Shown: piece by piece, positions 48,273 to 57,023 of the stretch
Position numbering within the stretch: the first letter of the stretch is position 1
Layout of the letters: the number at the start of each line of letters is the position of its first letter
From: Bradyrhizobium guangdongense
GTDB lineage: Bacteria; Pseudomonadota; Alphaproteobacteria; Rhizobiales; Xanthobacteraceae
DNA length: 64,000 nt
Direction of reading: 5' to 3'
Assembly: GCF_004114975.1 (NCBI RefSeq)
Contig: NZ_CP030051.1
Coordinates: forward strand, 310,001-374,000
Position numbers and translations under genes: made by a program
Notes under the pieces: generated by a model
What the model was told of the DNA's origin: nothing
The model's database searches: none
The model's input: only the letters and a program-made list of their open reading frames with translations

Positions 48273-49034
48273 ATGACAAAATCAGGGAAACGCGTGGCTT
48301 GGGTCACCGGCGGCGGCAGCGGCATCGGGGAGGCCGGGGCCGAGGCACTGGCAGCCGACGGCTGGACGGTGGTGGTGTCCGGCCGCCGCAAGGACGCCCT
48401 GGAAGGCGTGGTGGCCAAGATAACCACGGCCGGAGGGACCGCCCAGGCGCTGGCGCTTGATGTGGCTGACGCGGCCGCGGCCCAGAAGGCGGCCGATCAG
48501 ATCGTGGCGAAGCACGGCCGCATCGACCTGCTCGTCAACAATGCCGGCATCAACGTCCCCAAGCGCAGCTGGAAGGACATGGAACTGGAAGGCTGGGACA
48601 AGCTGGTCCAGGTGAATCTCAACGGCGTGCTCTATTGCATGCGCGCGGTGCTGCCGACGATGCGCAAGCAGCAGGACGGCTCGATCATCAACGTCTCGTC
48701 CTGGGCCGGCCGTCACGTCTCCAAGATGCCGGGCCCGGCCTACACCACCACCAAGCATGCAGTGCTGGCGCTGACCCACTCCTTCAACATGGACGAATGC
48801 GTCAACGGCCTGCGTGCCTGCTGCCTGATGCCGGGTGAAGTCGCGACGCCGATCCTGAAGCTCCGCCCCGTGGTGCCGAGCGCGGAAGAACAGGCCAAGA
48901 TGCTGCAGCCGGAAGATCTCGGACGCACCATCGCGTTCATCGCGTCAATGCCGCCGCGCGTGTGCATCAACGAGCTCTTGATCAGCCCGACGCACAATCG
49001 CGGGTTTATCCAGACACCGAATAATAGGGATTGA
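48273..49034 (+). CDS. Short-chain dehydrogenase/reductase
   Basis: A 253-residue classical SDR with TGGGSGIG (12-19), NNAG (89-92), Ser142/143 and Tyr157-x3-Lys161. It has a complete active site. SGRRKD after the second strand suggests NADP(H). It is divergent from matB, which hints at shared control, but the substrate is unknown. A family A repeat lies about 20 bp after its stop. Confidence 0.9.
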   Translation: MTKSGKRVAWVTGGGSGIGEAGAEALAADGWTVVVSGRRKDALEGVVAKITTAGGTAQALALDVADAAAAQKAADQIVAKHGRIDLLVNNAGINVPKRSWKDMELEGWDKLVQVNLNGVLYCMRAVLPTMRKQQDGSIINVSSWAGRHVSKMPGPAYTTTKHAVLALTHSFNMDECVNGLRACCLMPGEVATPILKLRPVVPSAEEQAKMLQPEDLGRTIAFIASMPPRVCINELLISPTHNRGFIQTPNNRD

Positions 49035-49369
49035 GGCGGGGGCGCAGCCACGAACTCGTCATTGCGAGCGAAGCGAAGCAATCCAGGAATGGATCCGCGG
49101 AGACAGTCTGGATTGCTTCGTCGCATCAGCGCAAAATTGCTTCGCAATTTTGTCGCGAGCTCCTCGCAATGACAACGGGGCCACCACACGAAATCTCCGT
49201 CCCATAGTTTCACCCATCACAAAGAATTTTTTTCCGAAACCGCATCGCAAGCCCTCCCGTAGTTCGGCCAACGACGCGCTGCTGCCTCACGTCAGAATGT
49301 CGCAGACGCCGTTGTTGCCCAACGCAAACGCCGGTCATTGCCGGTCACATCCAATTCGGGAGTTCTTCC
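49035..49369. other. Intergenic region upstream of the fasciclin gene
   Basis: 335 bp without a supported gene. The first half is a family A repeat (49057-49173). The second half, with an A/T-rich AAAGAATTTTTTTCC stretch near 49220, probably carries the fasciclin promoter. Confidence 0.65.
49057..49173. repeat. Dispersed palindromic repeat, family A (expanded copy 5)
   Basis: CGTCATTGCGAG to CTCGCAATGAC as in other A copies, but with an extra inner hairpin GCAAAATTGCTTCGCAATTTTG (about 49131-49152) inserted before the right arm. Confidence 0.85.
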
Positions 49370-49924
49370 ATGTCGAAGCGCATTGCCTACCTCACCGCTG
49401 CTGCCCTCAGCGCCCTGGCCGTCACCGCGACCGTCGTCGCGCCCGTGCGTGCCGAGGAAAAGACCGTCATGGTCGGCGGCGCCGCGATGTTCCCGTCCAA
49501 GAACATCGTCCAGAACGCCGTCAACTCGAAGGACCACACCACGCTTGTTGCGGCGGTGAAGGCGGCCGGCCTGGTGCCGACGCTGGAAGGCAAGGGCCCG
49601 TTCACCGTGTTCGCGCCGACCAATGCCGCCTTCGGCAAGCTGCCGGCCGGCACCGTCGACAACTTGGTCAAGCCCGAGAACAAGGCGACCCTGACCAAGA
49701 TCCTTACCTATCACGTGGTGCCCGGCAAGCTCGAAGCCTCCGACCTGAAGGACGGTCAGAAGCTGAAGACCGTCGAGGGCGAAGAACTCACCGTCAAGAA
49801 GTCCGGCAGCTCCGTCATGATCGTCGACGCCAAGGGCGGCTCCTCCACCGTGACGATTCCCAACGTCAACCAGTCCAACGGCGTGATCCATGTGGTCGAC
49901 ACCGTGCTGATGCCGGCGACGTAA
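49370..49924 (+). CDS. Secreted fasciclin-domain protein
   Basis: A 184-residue protein with a Sec signal peptide (about 1-28, PVRAEE). A single FAS1 domain follows, with TVFAPTNAAFGKLP (H1 motif), the conserved TYHVVPGKL and the C-terminal NGVIHVVDTVLMP (H2 motif). FAS1 proteins mediate adhesion; in rhizobia related proteins affect nodulation. It is monocistronic, with a strong terminator 47 bp downstream. Confidence 0.95.
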   Translation: MSKRIAYLTAAALSALAVTATVVAPVRAEEKTVMVGGAAMFPSKNIVQNAVNSKDHTTLVAAVKAAGLVPTLEGKGPFTVFAPTNAAFGKLPAGTVDNLVKPENKATLTKILTYHVVPGKLEASDLKDGQKLKTVEGEELTVKKSGSSVMIVDAKGGSSTVTIPNVNQSNGVIHVVDTVLMPAT

Positions 49925-49970
49925 CCCCGCGCAGCCCTGTTTCATCCCTCGAACAGGACGCGACAAGCGG

Positions 49971-49999
49971 CGAGCCGGGGGCACCCGGCTCGCTTTTTT
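49971..49999 (+). terminator. Rho-independent terminator of the fasciclin gene
   Basis: CGAGCCGGG and CCCGGCTCG flank a 4-nt loop and are followed by CTTTTTT. A textbook terminator. Confidence 0.92.
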
Positions 50000-50107
50000 G
50001 TGACTGTGATAGCCTGCCTGCATCGATTCCATGGCCAAGGCGGCGTAACGAAAGCGGAAACATCGGCGTATATTCGGGTGTCAGACGATTTTCAGGACGG
50101 AACCATC

Positions 50108-50737
50108 ATGTCGAGCCTCACGATGACCGACGAGCAGATCAGCGCCATCAAGGCCAAGGTGATCCAGCCGGTCTGGGTCCGCGTCATGCACTGGACCAAC
50201 GCGTTTGCCATGATCCTGATGATCCTGTCGGGCTGGCAGATCTACAATGCCTCGCCGCTGTTCGGCTTCAGCTTCCCGCGCGACTACACGCTGGGCGGCT
50301 GGCTCGGCGGCGGCCTGCTCTGGCATTTTGCGGCGATGTGGCTGTTGATGGTCAACGGCCTTGCCTATCTCGTCACCGGTTTCGCCACCGGCCGTTTCCG
50401 GAAAAAGCTGCTGCCGATCACGCCCTCGGGCGTGCTGCACGACGTCAGGGCGGCGCTGACTTTCAAGCTCGGTCATGACGATCTCACCGTCTACAATTAC
50501 GTCCAGCGCCTGCTCTATGCCGGCATCATCGTGGTCGGCGTGCTGATCGTGCTGTCGGGCCTGTCGATGTGGAAGCCGGTGCAGCTGCATTGGCTGGTGA
50601 CGCTGTTCGGCGATTACCCAACGGCGCGCTACGTCCATTTCTTCTGCATGGCCGCGATCTGCGCTTTCCTCGTCGTTCACGTGCTGCTCGCGCTGCTGGT
50701 GCCGAAGAGCCTGCGCGCGATGATCATCGGCCGTTGA
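50108..50737 (+). CDS. Cytochrome b561-type membrane subunit
   Basis: A 209-residue inner-membrane protein with four or five helices. PVWVRVMHWTNAFAM (His about 23) and the later YVHFFCMAAICAFLVVHVLLA provide paired histidines for haem b as in the prokaryotic cytochrome b561 / thiosulfate-reductase cytochrome b family. It lies 11 bp upstream of a molybdopterin oxidoreductase gene, so it is probably the quinol-side electron partner of that enzyme. ATG 50108 (MSSLTMTDEQ) is chosen because upstream codons are in the previous terminator region. Confidence 0.9.
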   Translation: MSSLTMTDEQISAIKAKVIQPVWVRVMHWTNAFAMILMILSGWQIYNASPLFGFSFPRDYTLGGWLGGGLLWHFAAMWLLMVNGLAYLVTGFATGRFRKKLLPITPSGVLHDVRAALTFKLGHDDLTVYNYVQRLLYAGIIVVGVLIVLSGLSMWKPVQLHWLVTLFGDYPTARYVHFFCMAAICAFLVVHVLLALLVPKSLRAMIIGR

Positions 50738-50748
50738 GGGAGAGACAC

Positions 50749-51531
50749 ATGGCCAAGCGTTCATTCCTGATATCCGGCGTCGACAAGCGGCTGCTGATCA
50801 AGGATTCCCTCAAGACAATGCCGGACCTGACCCGTCGCCGCTTCATCGCGGGCGGCGCCAGCTTGGGCGCGCTGACGCTGCTCACGGGCTGCGATGTCGT
50901 CGACTCCTCCTCGGCCGAGGAGATGCTGAAGACGGTCTCGAAGTTCAACGACGCCGTGCAGGCTTTCATCTTCAATCCCGATGCGCTGGCGCCGACCTTC
51001 CCCGAAAGCGCGATCACGAAGCCGTTCCCGTTCAACGCCTATTACGATCTCGACGACGCGCCTGATGTCGACGGCGACGACTGGAAGCTCGAAGTGCGCG
51101 GCCTCGTGGACAACAAGAAGTCGTGGACATTGCCCGAGCTCTACAAGCTCCCGCAATTCACCCAGATCACCCGCCATATCTGCGTCGAAGGCTGGAGCGC
51201 GATCGGCAGCTGGACCGGCACGCCCCTGCGCGATTTCCTCAAGCTTGTGGGCGCCGATACGCGCGCGAAATACGTCTGGTTCCAATGCGCCGACAAGGAC
51301 GGCTACAACTCGCCGCTGGACATGCGCACCGCGCTGCATCCGCAGACGCAGATGACGTTCAAATACGCGGGCGAGGTTTTGCCGCGCGCCTACGGCTTCC
51401 CGATGAAGATCCGCGTGCCGACAAAGCTCGGCTTCAAGAACCCGAAATACGTGGTCTCGATGGAGGTCACCAACGACTACAAGGGCGGCTATTGGGAAGA
51501 CCAGGGCTACAATTCGTTCAGCGGAAGCTGA
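50749..51531 (+). CDS. Molybdopterin-dependent oxidoreductase, Tat signal with lipobox
   Basis: A 260-residue protein of the sulfite-oxidase/MsrP (YedY)-like fold. A Tat motif TRRRFIAGGASLGAL (28-42) is followed by L45-T-G-C48, a lipobox, so it may be a Tat-exported lipoprotein. The molybdenum ligand is Cys145 in RHICVEGWS, and WTGTPLRDFL follows. GGERE-type haem motifs are absent, so electrons should pass to the adjacent cytochrome b. Activities in the family include reduction of methionine sulfoxide or S-/N-oxides. It starts at ATG 50749, with GAGGGAGAG upstream; an alternative start is M24. Confidence 0.9.
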   Translation: MAKRSFLISGVDKRLLIKDSLKTMPDLTRRRFIAGGASLGALTLLTGCDVVDSSSAEEMLKTVSKFNDAVQAFIFNPDALAPTFPESAITKPFPFNAYYDLDDAPDVDGDDWKLEVRGLVDNKKSWTLPELYKLPQFTQITRHICVEGWSAIGSWTGTPLRDFLKLVGADTRAKYVWFQCADKDGYNSPLDMRTALHPQTQMTFKYAGEVLPRAYGFPMKIRVPTKLGFKNPKYVVSMEVTNDYKGGYWEDQGYNSFSGS

Positions 51532-51545
51532 CGGCTTGCTCTACC

Positions 51546-52745
51546 CTACGGCACCGGTGATTTGGCGGGCCCCAGCTTCCGTTGCAGCAACGCCAGCACC
51601 GCACCCAGTGCCAGCAGCGCCGCGGACACGTTCAGTGCGTAACTCAAGCTCCCCAGCGCATCGGTGATCGCGCCGACCACGATCGGGCCGAGCGTCTGGC
51701 CGACGCCGAACGAGATCGTCATCGCCGCGATCGCGGTCGGCCACACCTCCGGCGGATAGTTGAAGCGCACGAAGGCAGTGGTCGAGCCGACCACGGCGAA
51801 GAAGGCGACGCCGAACACCACCGCCGAGATTCCGAGCCATGCCGGCGAATGGCCGAGGATCGGCAGGGCCGCGCCCAGCGCGTTGGTGCCGAGGATGATC
51901 GCGGTGGCGAGGCCGCCGCGGTCCAGCGCCAGCACGCCGCGCCAGGCCCAGGGCGTGACGAAGGCGGATAGGCCGATCAGGCTCCAGAACGCCGCCTGCG
52001 CCGCGGCGCCGCCCCCGCCGTCGCGGACATAGGCGATCATGAAGGTCATGTAGGCGATGTAGCCGGCGCCGAACAGGAAATAGGCGGCGAGATAGATCAG
52101 CACGGGAACGATGGCGAAGGAGGCGTGGCTGTCTTCGGAGAAGCGCGCGCGGCTCTCGATCCGGACCAGGAACAAGGGCACCGTCATCGCGGCCGCGAGC
52201 AGCGTCATCGCCCACCACACGATCCACCAGGATCCCGGACCGAAATGCTGCAGCGTGAACGGGGCGATCAGCCCCGAGGAGAGAATGCCGATGCCGGGCC
52301 CGGCGTAAAACAGGCTCAGCAGGAAATTGGCGCGCTCCGGACGCGTCTGCGCGATCGTCGCAGCCAGCGCGCCGCCGGCAACGAAGCCGGCCGCGGCCCC
52401 GAGGCCCAGCACCAGGCGCGCCAGGCTCAGCGCGATGAAATTCCCCGTCAGCGCGCAGGTGGCGAGCGCGGCGACGCAGGCCAATGTTCCGCCGCGGATC
52501 GCCGCTGACCAGCCGACGCGCCGGATCAGCCGCGACGCGGCCAGTGCGCCCACGAGATAGCCGACCGCGTTGATGGTGTTCATGAACCCGGCCGCCGAAT
52601 AGGACCAGCCGAGGTCCTCCCGCATGTCGGGCAGCACCAGCGCATAGGCAAAACGGCCGATGCCGAGCCCGACGGTCGCGGCCAGCGACAGGGTCAGGAT
52701 CAGCCGCGCGGGATGGGCTGGGGGTGGACGGTCAGGGGCGTGCAA
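51546..52745 (-). CDS. MFS transporter, YbfB family
   Basis: A 399-residue permease with twelve predicted helices, of the YbfB/YjiJ MFS group (GLGIGRFAYALVLPDM near the N-terminus is their signature). The substrate is unknown. The likely start is TTG at 52745: GGAG lies seven bases upstream and no in-frame ATG precedes the first helix. An upstream TTG at 52832 would add a polar tail and run into the leuB leader. The gene is convergent with the molybdoenzyme and divergent from leuB. Confidence 0.87.
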   Translation of the reverse strand: MHAPDRPPPAHPARLILTLSLAATVGLGIGRFAYALVLPDMREDLGWSYSAAGFMNTINAVGYLVGALAASRLIRRVGWSAAIRGGTLACVAALATCALTGNFIALSLARLVLGLGAAAGFVAGGALAATIAQTRPERANFLLSLFYAGPGIGILSSGLIAPFTLQHFGPGSWWIVWWAMTLLAAAMTVPLFLVRIESRARFSEDSHASFAIVPVLIYLAAYFLFGAGYIAYMTFMIAYVRDGGGGAAAQAAFWSLIGLSAFVTPWAWRGVLALDRGGLATAIILGTNALGAALPILGHSPAWLGISAVVFGVAFFAVVGSTTAFVRFNYPPEVWPTAIAAMTISFGVGQTLGPIVVGAITDALGSLSYALNVSAALLALGAVLALLQRKLGPAKSPVP

Positions 52746-52879
52746 AGGGCTACTCCGGCGAGCCGCACTGTGGCAGGCCCCGCCCGCCTTGCACAGCCGC
52801 GACGCGACAATGGTGTCTTGCCAAGCGCGCAACGCCGCTCTAGCACTCCGGCCGAATTTCGATCTCAGAGGAAACGGAT

Positions 52880-53992
52880 ATGGCGACCCACAAATTGCTG
52901 CTGCTCCCCGGCGACGGTATCGGCCCCGAGGTGATGGGCGAGGTGAAGCGGCTGATCGATTGGCTCAATTCATCGGGGATCGCCAAGTTCGAGACCGATA
53001 CCGGCCTCGTCGGCGGCTCGGCCTATGACGCCCACAAGGTGTCGATCTCGGAAGGCGACATGGCCAAGGCCAAGGACGCCGACGCCGTGATCTTCGGTGC
53101 GGTCGGCGGTCCGAAGTGGGATGCGGTGCCCTACGAGGTCCGCCCCGAAGCCGGCCTCTTGCGCCTGCGCAAGGATCTCGCTTTGTTCGCCAACCTGCGT
53201 CCCGCCGTCTGCTATCCGGCGCTGGCGGATGCTTCGAGCCTGAAGCGCGAGGCGGTCGAAGGCCTCGACATCATGATCGTGCGCGAGCTCACCGGCGGCG
53301 TCTATTTCGGCGAGCCCAAGACCATCACCGACCTCGGCAACGGTCAGAAGCGCGCCATCGATACCCAGGTCTACGACACCTATGAGATCGAGCGCATCGG
53401 CCGCGTCGCCTTCGAGCTTGCCCGGAAGCGCAAGAACAAGGTGACGTCGATGGAGAAGCGCAACGTCATGAAGTCGGGCGTGCTCTGGAACGAGGTGATG
53501 ACCCAGGTGCACAAGCGCGAATATCCCGACGTCACGCTCGAGCATCAGCTCGCCGATTCCGGCGGCATGATGCTGGTGAAATGGCCGAAGCAGTTCGACG
53601 TCATCGTCACCGACAATCTGTTCGGCGACATGCTGTCCGACATCGCGGCGATGCTGACGGGATCGCTCGGCATGCTGCCCTCGGCTTCGCTCGGCGAGGT
53701 CGACGTCAAGACCAAGAAGCGCAAGGCGCTGTACGAGCCGGTGCACGGCTCTGCCCCTGATATCGCCGGCAAGGGCCTCGCCAATCCCATCGCGATGATC
53801 TCGTCCTTCGGCATGGCGCTGCGCTACTCCTTCGACATGGGCGCGCTCGCCGACAAGGTCGACCAAGCCATCGCCGCAGTGCTCGCCAACGGTCTTCGCA
53901 CCGCCGACATCAAGTCGGAAGGCACCACTTCCGTCTCGACCACGCAGATGGGCGAAGCGATCCTGAAGGAATTGCAGAAGCTGCACGCGTAA
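52880..53992 (+). CDS. leuB: 3-isopropylmalate dehydrogenase
   Basis: A 370-residue enzyme of leucine synthesis that oxidatively decarboxylates 3-isopropylmalate with [14 protein letters not shown] at the N-terminus, the [13 protein letters not shown] substrate segment and the metal-binding [15 protein letters not shown] are present; [14 protein letters not shown] is near the NAD site. The ATG is preceded by AGAGGAAA. Its transcription terminator hairpin (54027-54048) has been separated from its T-run by an IS1182 insertion. asd, another aspartate/branched-chain-linked gene, lies 3 kb downstream. Confidence 0.97.
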   Translation: MATHKLLLLPGDGIGPEVMGEVKRLIDWLNSSGIAKFETDTGLVGGSAYDAHKVSISEGDMAKAKDADAVIFGAVGGPKWDAVPYEVRPEAGLLRLRKDLALFANLRPAVCYPALADASSLKREAVEGLDIMIVRELTGGVYFGEPKTITDLGNGQKRAIDTQVYDTYEIERIGRVAFELARKRKNKVTSMEKRNVMKSGVLWNEVMTQVHKREYPDVTLEHQLADSGGMMLVKWPKQFDVIVTDNLFGDMLSDIAAMLTGSLGMLPSASLGEVDVKTKKRKALYEPVHGSAPDIAGKGLANPIAMISSFGMALRYSFDMGALADKVDQAIAAVLANGLRTADIKSEGTTSVSTTQMGEAILKELQKLHA

Positions 53993-54026
53993 GCGGCAAG
54001 AATCCGGGCTACGCGACAAACAAGAA

Positions 54027-54048
54027 TGGCCGGGCGCGAGCCCGGCCA
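54027..54048 (+). repeat. Left copy of 22-bp hairpin duplicated at the IS1182 insertion
   Basis: A 9-bp stem TGGCCGGGC / GCCCGGCCA with GCGA loop. Identical to 55533-55554. Located 34 bp after leuB, matching the style of the argG terminator; here it lacks a T-run because the IS begins at the next base. Confidence 0.85.
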
Positions 54049-54064
54049 CAGACCGCTGACAAAC

Positions 54065-54090
54065 CCCGTCGATTTTTCGGCGGGTTTTTT
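54065..54090 (+). terminator. Terminator-like hairpin inside the IS1182 left end
   Basis: CCCGTCG (54065-54071) pairs with CGGCGGG (54078-54084) and is followed by six T. In the plus direction it could stop leuB readthrough, replacing the interrupted native terminator. Confidence 0.75.
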
Positions 54091-54114
54091 GTTTGGAGAA
54101 GGCTTGAGGCCGGT

Positions 54115-55479
54115 TTAGGCCGGAGCATGCCGAGGGGTGAGAGCGAGGGCGATTTTTTTGATGTTCTGGGCGGCGGCGGCGAGCAAGCATTGGCCGGTGA
54201 CGGCAAGCAGGCCCCGGAAGCGGGCGTAGCGGTGACCGTGAAGCTGCTTGGCGTCGGCGAAGGAACGCTCGACGGTCTCTTTGCGGCGTTTGTAGATGCG
54301 TTTACCCCAGGGGGTGAGCCGATGGGCATCGGTGCGTTCGCGCGCGTCGGCCCAGACATGGCGGATGATCAGACGGGTGGCATTGCTGCTCGATGTGCAG
54401 GAGGCCAGCAACGGACAAGCCCGGCAGATCGCCGGCTCGCTCTTGTAGTGGCGGTAGCCTGTGCGGTCGGTTGTGGCATAGGCCAGCAGTTGACCTTTCG
54501 GGCAGCGGTAGCCGTCCACAGCCGCGTCGTAGTGGAATTGGCTGCTCGCCATCATGCCTGAGCGCGGCGGGGTTGGGCGGCGATAGCCGGTGACCCCGAG
54601 AATGCCGCGTTGCTCCAGGCCCTGAGCGATGCCTGAGGTAGCGTAGCCAGCATCGAGCCCGACGGCGCCGACGTCAAAGTCAAAGCGCTCTCGCTGGCGG
54701 TCAAGCCTGCCCAGATAGACGATCGAGTCGTGCACATTGGCAGGCGTGGCATAGGTATCTGTGATGATGCCGAGCCGGCCGTCGACGGTGCGATGGTCGA
54801 GATAGAAGAAGCCCTTCGGCTTGCCCTCGCGCACCATGTAGCCGGCATCCGGATCAGTTCGGGAGACCTTGGTCTCTTTCTCGACTGGCTGGCGCGCCTT
54901 CTCTTGCAGGGGCTTTTTGCCGTGGGCTAGCCGATCTTCCTCGATCGCCGCGTCGAGCGCATCCCAGTAATCGGCGCGCGATTTGGCAACCACCGCTGTA
55001 TCGTAGCGGTTCTTGTTGGCGTTGGCCTTGAGGTGGGTCGAGTCGGTATACAGCACTGTGCCATCGACCAGCCCCTTGGTGATCGCCTGCTCCACGACGG
55101 CATCAAAGATGTCCTGCGCAACGGCCGTGTCGTTGTAGCGCCGCCGCCGGTTCTGGCTCAGCGTTGAGGCGTCGAACACCGGATCGGTCAGCTTCAGCCC
55201 CAAAAACCAGCGGTAGGCGACGTTGACCTCGATCTCTCGTACGAGCTGCCGTTCGGAGCGAATGCCGAACAGGTAACCAATGAACAGCGCCTTGAACATC
55301 AAGGTCGGATCCAGCGGTGGGCGGCCATTGTCCGGGCAATAAAGCCCTGCAACCCGATCGTGGATAAAGGAAAAATCGATCACCGCATCGATCTTGCGAA
55401 GCAGGTGATCCTTCGGAACCAGACCGTCGAGACTGACCATCTCCAGCTCGGTCTGTTGCGGCGAGGGTTTGCGAAGCAT
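54115..55479 (-). CDS. IS1182 family transposase
   Basis: A 454-residue DDE transposase with no internal stop or frameshift, so the element may be active. An N-terminal DUF772-type domain (about 30-110) is followed by the DDE core. TDSTHLKANANKNRYD carries the first catalytic aspartate and LDAGYATSG the second. The C-terminal RKETVERSFADAKQLHG carries the glutamate, with a cysteine cluster (CRACPLLASC) between. This arrangement is the IS1182 hallmark. ATG at 55479 lies 39 bp inside the right inverted repeat. Confidence 0.95.
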   Translation of the reverse strand: MLRKPSPQQTELEMVSLDGLVPKDHLLRKIDAVIDFSFIHDRVAGLYCPDNGRPPLDPTLMFKALFIGYLFGIRSERQLVREIEVNVAYRWFLGLKLTDPVFDASTLSQNRRRRYNDTAVAQDIFDAVVEQAITKGLVDGTVLYTDSTHLKANANKNRYDTAVVAKSRADYWDALDAAIEEDRLAHGKKPLQEKARQPVEKETKVSRTDPDAGYMVREGKPKGFFYLDHRTVDGRLGIITDTYATPANVHDSIVYLGRLDRQRERFDFDVGAVGLDAGYATSGIAQGLEQRGILGVTGYRRPTPPRSGMMASSQFHYDAAVDGYRCPKGQLLAYATTDRTGYRHYKSEPAICRACPLLASCTSSSNATRLIIRHVWADARERTDAHRLTPWGKRIYKRRKETVERSFADAKQLHGHRYARFRGLLAVTGQCLLAAAAQNIKKIALALTPRHAPA

Positions 55480-55532
55480 CCCTCAATGAATCAAAAGTCC
55501 CCGCCAATGGCGAGGACTTTGTCAGCGGTCTG

Positions 55533-55554
55533 TGGCCGGGCGCGAGCCCGGCCA
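55533..55554 (+). repeat. Right copy of 22-bp hairpin duplicated at the IS1182 insertion
   Basis: Identical to 54027-54048 and followed by TTTT, so it keeps the terminator tail that the left copy lost. Confidence 0.85.
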
Positions 55555-55578
55555 TTTTGATTCGGTCGTGACGTCCGC

Positions 55579-55959
55579 TCAGTACAGCGGAAAATTCTGC
55601 GGATAGCCGCCGACATCGGCCGGGGTCGGCAGCGGCTGGCGATCGATCGGACGGTTGAGGTTCTCGCGGGCGAAGGACGGATAGCCCACGGCCGGCGGGA
55701 AGGCGTAGTCGGTGAACTTGCGGTCGCCCGGATTGACCTCGGTGCCGCCGTCGAGCCAGGAGCGTTTGCTCACATAGATGCGGGTGCGGCCCTGCTGGTA
55801 GACGGCGTTGGGTCCGCTCGGGCCGTAATAGTGACGGCCGCGATCGTCAAAGCGCTGCTTGGTCCTGGTGTCGGCCGCGGCCGGCGCCGCAAGGGCCACA
55901 GCGACAACGGCGCCCGCCGCAAGCCAAGTCGCCAATTTGACAGAGAAATTCGAGCTCAT
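55579..55959 (-). CDS. Small secreted hypothetical protein
   Basis: A 126-residue protein with a clear signal peptide (about 1-30, APAAADT). The mature part is basic and rich in Tyr, Pro and Gly, with RGRHYYGPSG and VGGYPQNFPLY at the end. There is no recognised domain. It is conserved in style among Bradyrhizobium periplasmic proteins. The ATG at 55959 is supported by AAGGGG six bases upstream. It faces leuB; the two would originally have shared one terminator, now split by the IS. Confidence 0.78.
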   Translation of the reverse strand: MSSNFSVKLATWLAAGAVVAVALAAPAAADTRTKQRFDDRGRHYYGPSGPNAVYQQGRTRIYVSKRSWLDGGTEVNPGDRKFTDYAFPPAVGYPSFARENLNRPIDRQPLPTPADVGGYPQNFPLY

Positions 55960-56118
55960 CACGTCCCCTTCAGGCGGCATGCCGCCAGTCGATTTCACCC
56001 CCATACTAGCCCGGCCGGGGGCACCGCAACTAGGTCTATTGGGTCACACCGGCCCGGAAATAATCGACCTGCATCGGCAAAAGTTGCATGGATGCCAGCC
56101 ACTTGAGCTTGATGCCGA

Positions 56119-56907
56119 TCAAAGCGTCCCGCGCAATTGCGCATTGGCGGCGCCCAGCAGCCAATCTGCCGGTCCCTGCGTATCGCAGGAGCGGCGCTTC
56201 AGCTCCGCACGGGCGAACAATTCGGCGAGCTTCGGCTCATTGCCCGAGGTCAGCAGCGTCAGCCGGTTGAGCATGCACGCGATCGCCGCACGGCGGGCCG
56301 GCATGGTGTCGCCCTGGCAGGAAAAGCCGGAGATCTGCAAAGCGGGCTCTTCGTTGCGCTTGAGGTAGCCCAGGCAGGACGGCGTGCCCGCTTTGGTCTC
56401 CGATGGCCGGAACAGGGCGACGGGGCCGAATTTGGTATCGATCAGGCCGGCTTGCTCGAGCGCACTGGCCGCACCCAGGCCCATCTGCACGGCGAGGCCG
56501 GCAACGGCCGGACGCGAGACGTCGAACTCGTTGCCTTCCCGATAGATTTCGAGCTCGGCCACCGGCTTGTCGGCATCGCCAGCCCAGCGCATGACGTCGC
56601 GCCGGCCGCCGTCGGGATGTCTGAAGATGGCATAAGATGCTGTTTTATCTAACGAATCCATTCGGCTGAGCGCGAAGGCTGGATGCGAGCGGGAGGCGTC
56701 GGCCCAGCCCGCCTTCTCGGTGGGCTCGTCGTCGCGCAAGTCAGGCAGCTGGCGGAGCCCGGCGAGGGCGAAGATGGCAAACAGAGCCAGCGTCCCCACA
56801 TAGGCGAACAGGTGTGCCAGCGTGCCGACGATTTCGTCGGCAAAGTTGGCGAGCGTCAGGTGGATCTGGGTGGGGCTGACGGCCGGGCCGGCCTCCGGCG
56901 ACTGCAT
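56119..56907 (-). CDS. Hypothetical protein with one transmembrane helix
   Basis: A 262-residue protein. A hydrophobic segment at about 30-52 probably anchors it in the inner membrane. The rest is soluble and contains several cysteines (about 189, 206, 221 and 249), consistent with a periplasmic disulfide-bearing domain. I recognise no family. It lies between the small secreted gene and asd, divergent from asd. Confidence 0.75.
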   Translation of the reverse strand: MQSPEAGPAVSPTQIHLTLANFADEIVGTLAHLFAYVGTLALFAIFALAGLRQLPDLRDDEPTEKAGWADASRSHPAFALSRMDSLDKTASYAIFRHPDGGRRDVMRWAGDADKPVAELEIYREGNEFDVSRPAVAGLAVQMGLGAASALEQAGLIDTKFGPVALFRPSETKAGTPSCLGYLKRNEEPALQISGFSCQGDTMPARRAAIACMLNRLTLLTSGNEPKLAELFARAELKRRSCDTQGPADWLLGAANAQLRGTL

Positions 56908-57023
56908 CCACGGCCCTCAGGCATGGTCCAACGTTGTCTTGAGGCCGGTTCTCGCATAGAAGCGCTGCTCTTCCTGTTTAAGCGTCAGCTTCAGGAACGG
57001 GCTTTTTCATCGGAGAGTGAACG

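Larger units (their letters stand above)
54049..55532 (-). mobile_element. IS1182-family insertion sequence, intact
   Basis: A 1484-bp element bounded by perfect 15-bp terminal inverted repeats: CAGACCGCTGACAAA at 54049-54063 and its reverse complement at 55518-55532. One full-length transposase gene occupies almost all of it. It is flanked by identical 22-bp hairpins (54027-54048 and 55533-55554). IS1182 elements are known to have variable, sometimes long target duplications and to favour palindromic sites. Since the flanks are palindromic, an alternative reading is that the element's ends extend through them. Confidence 0.92.
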
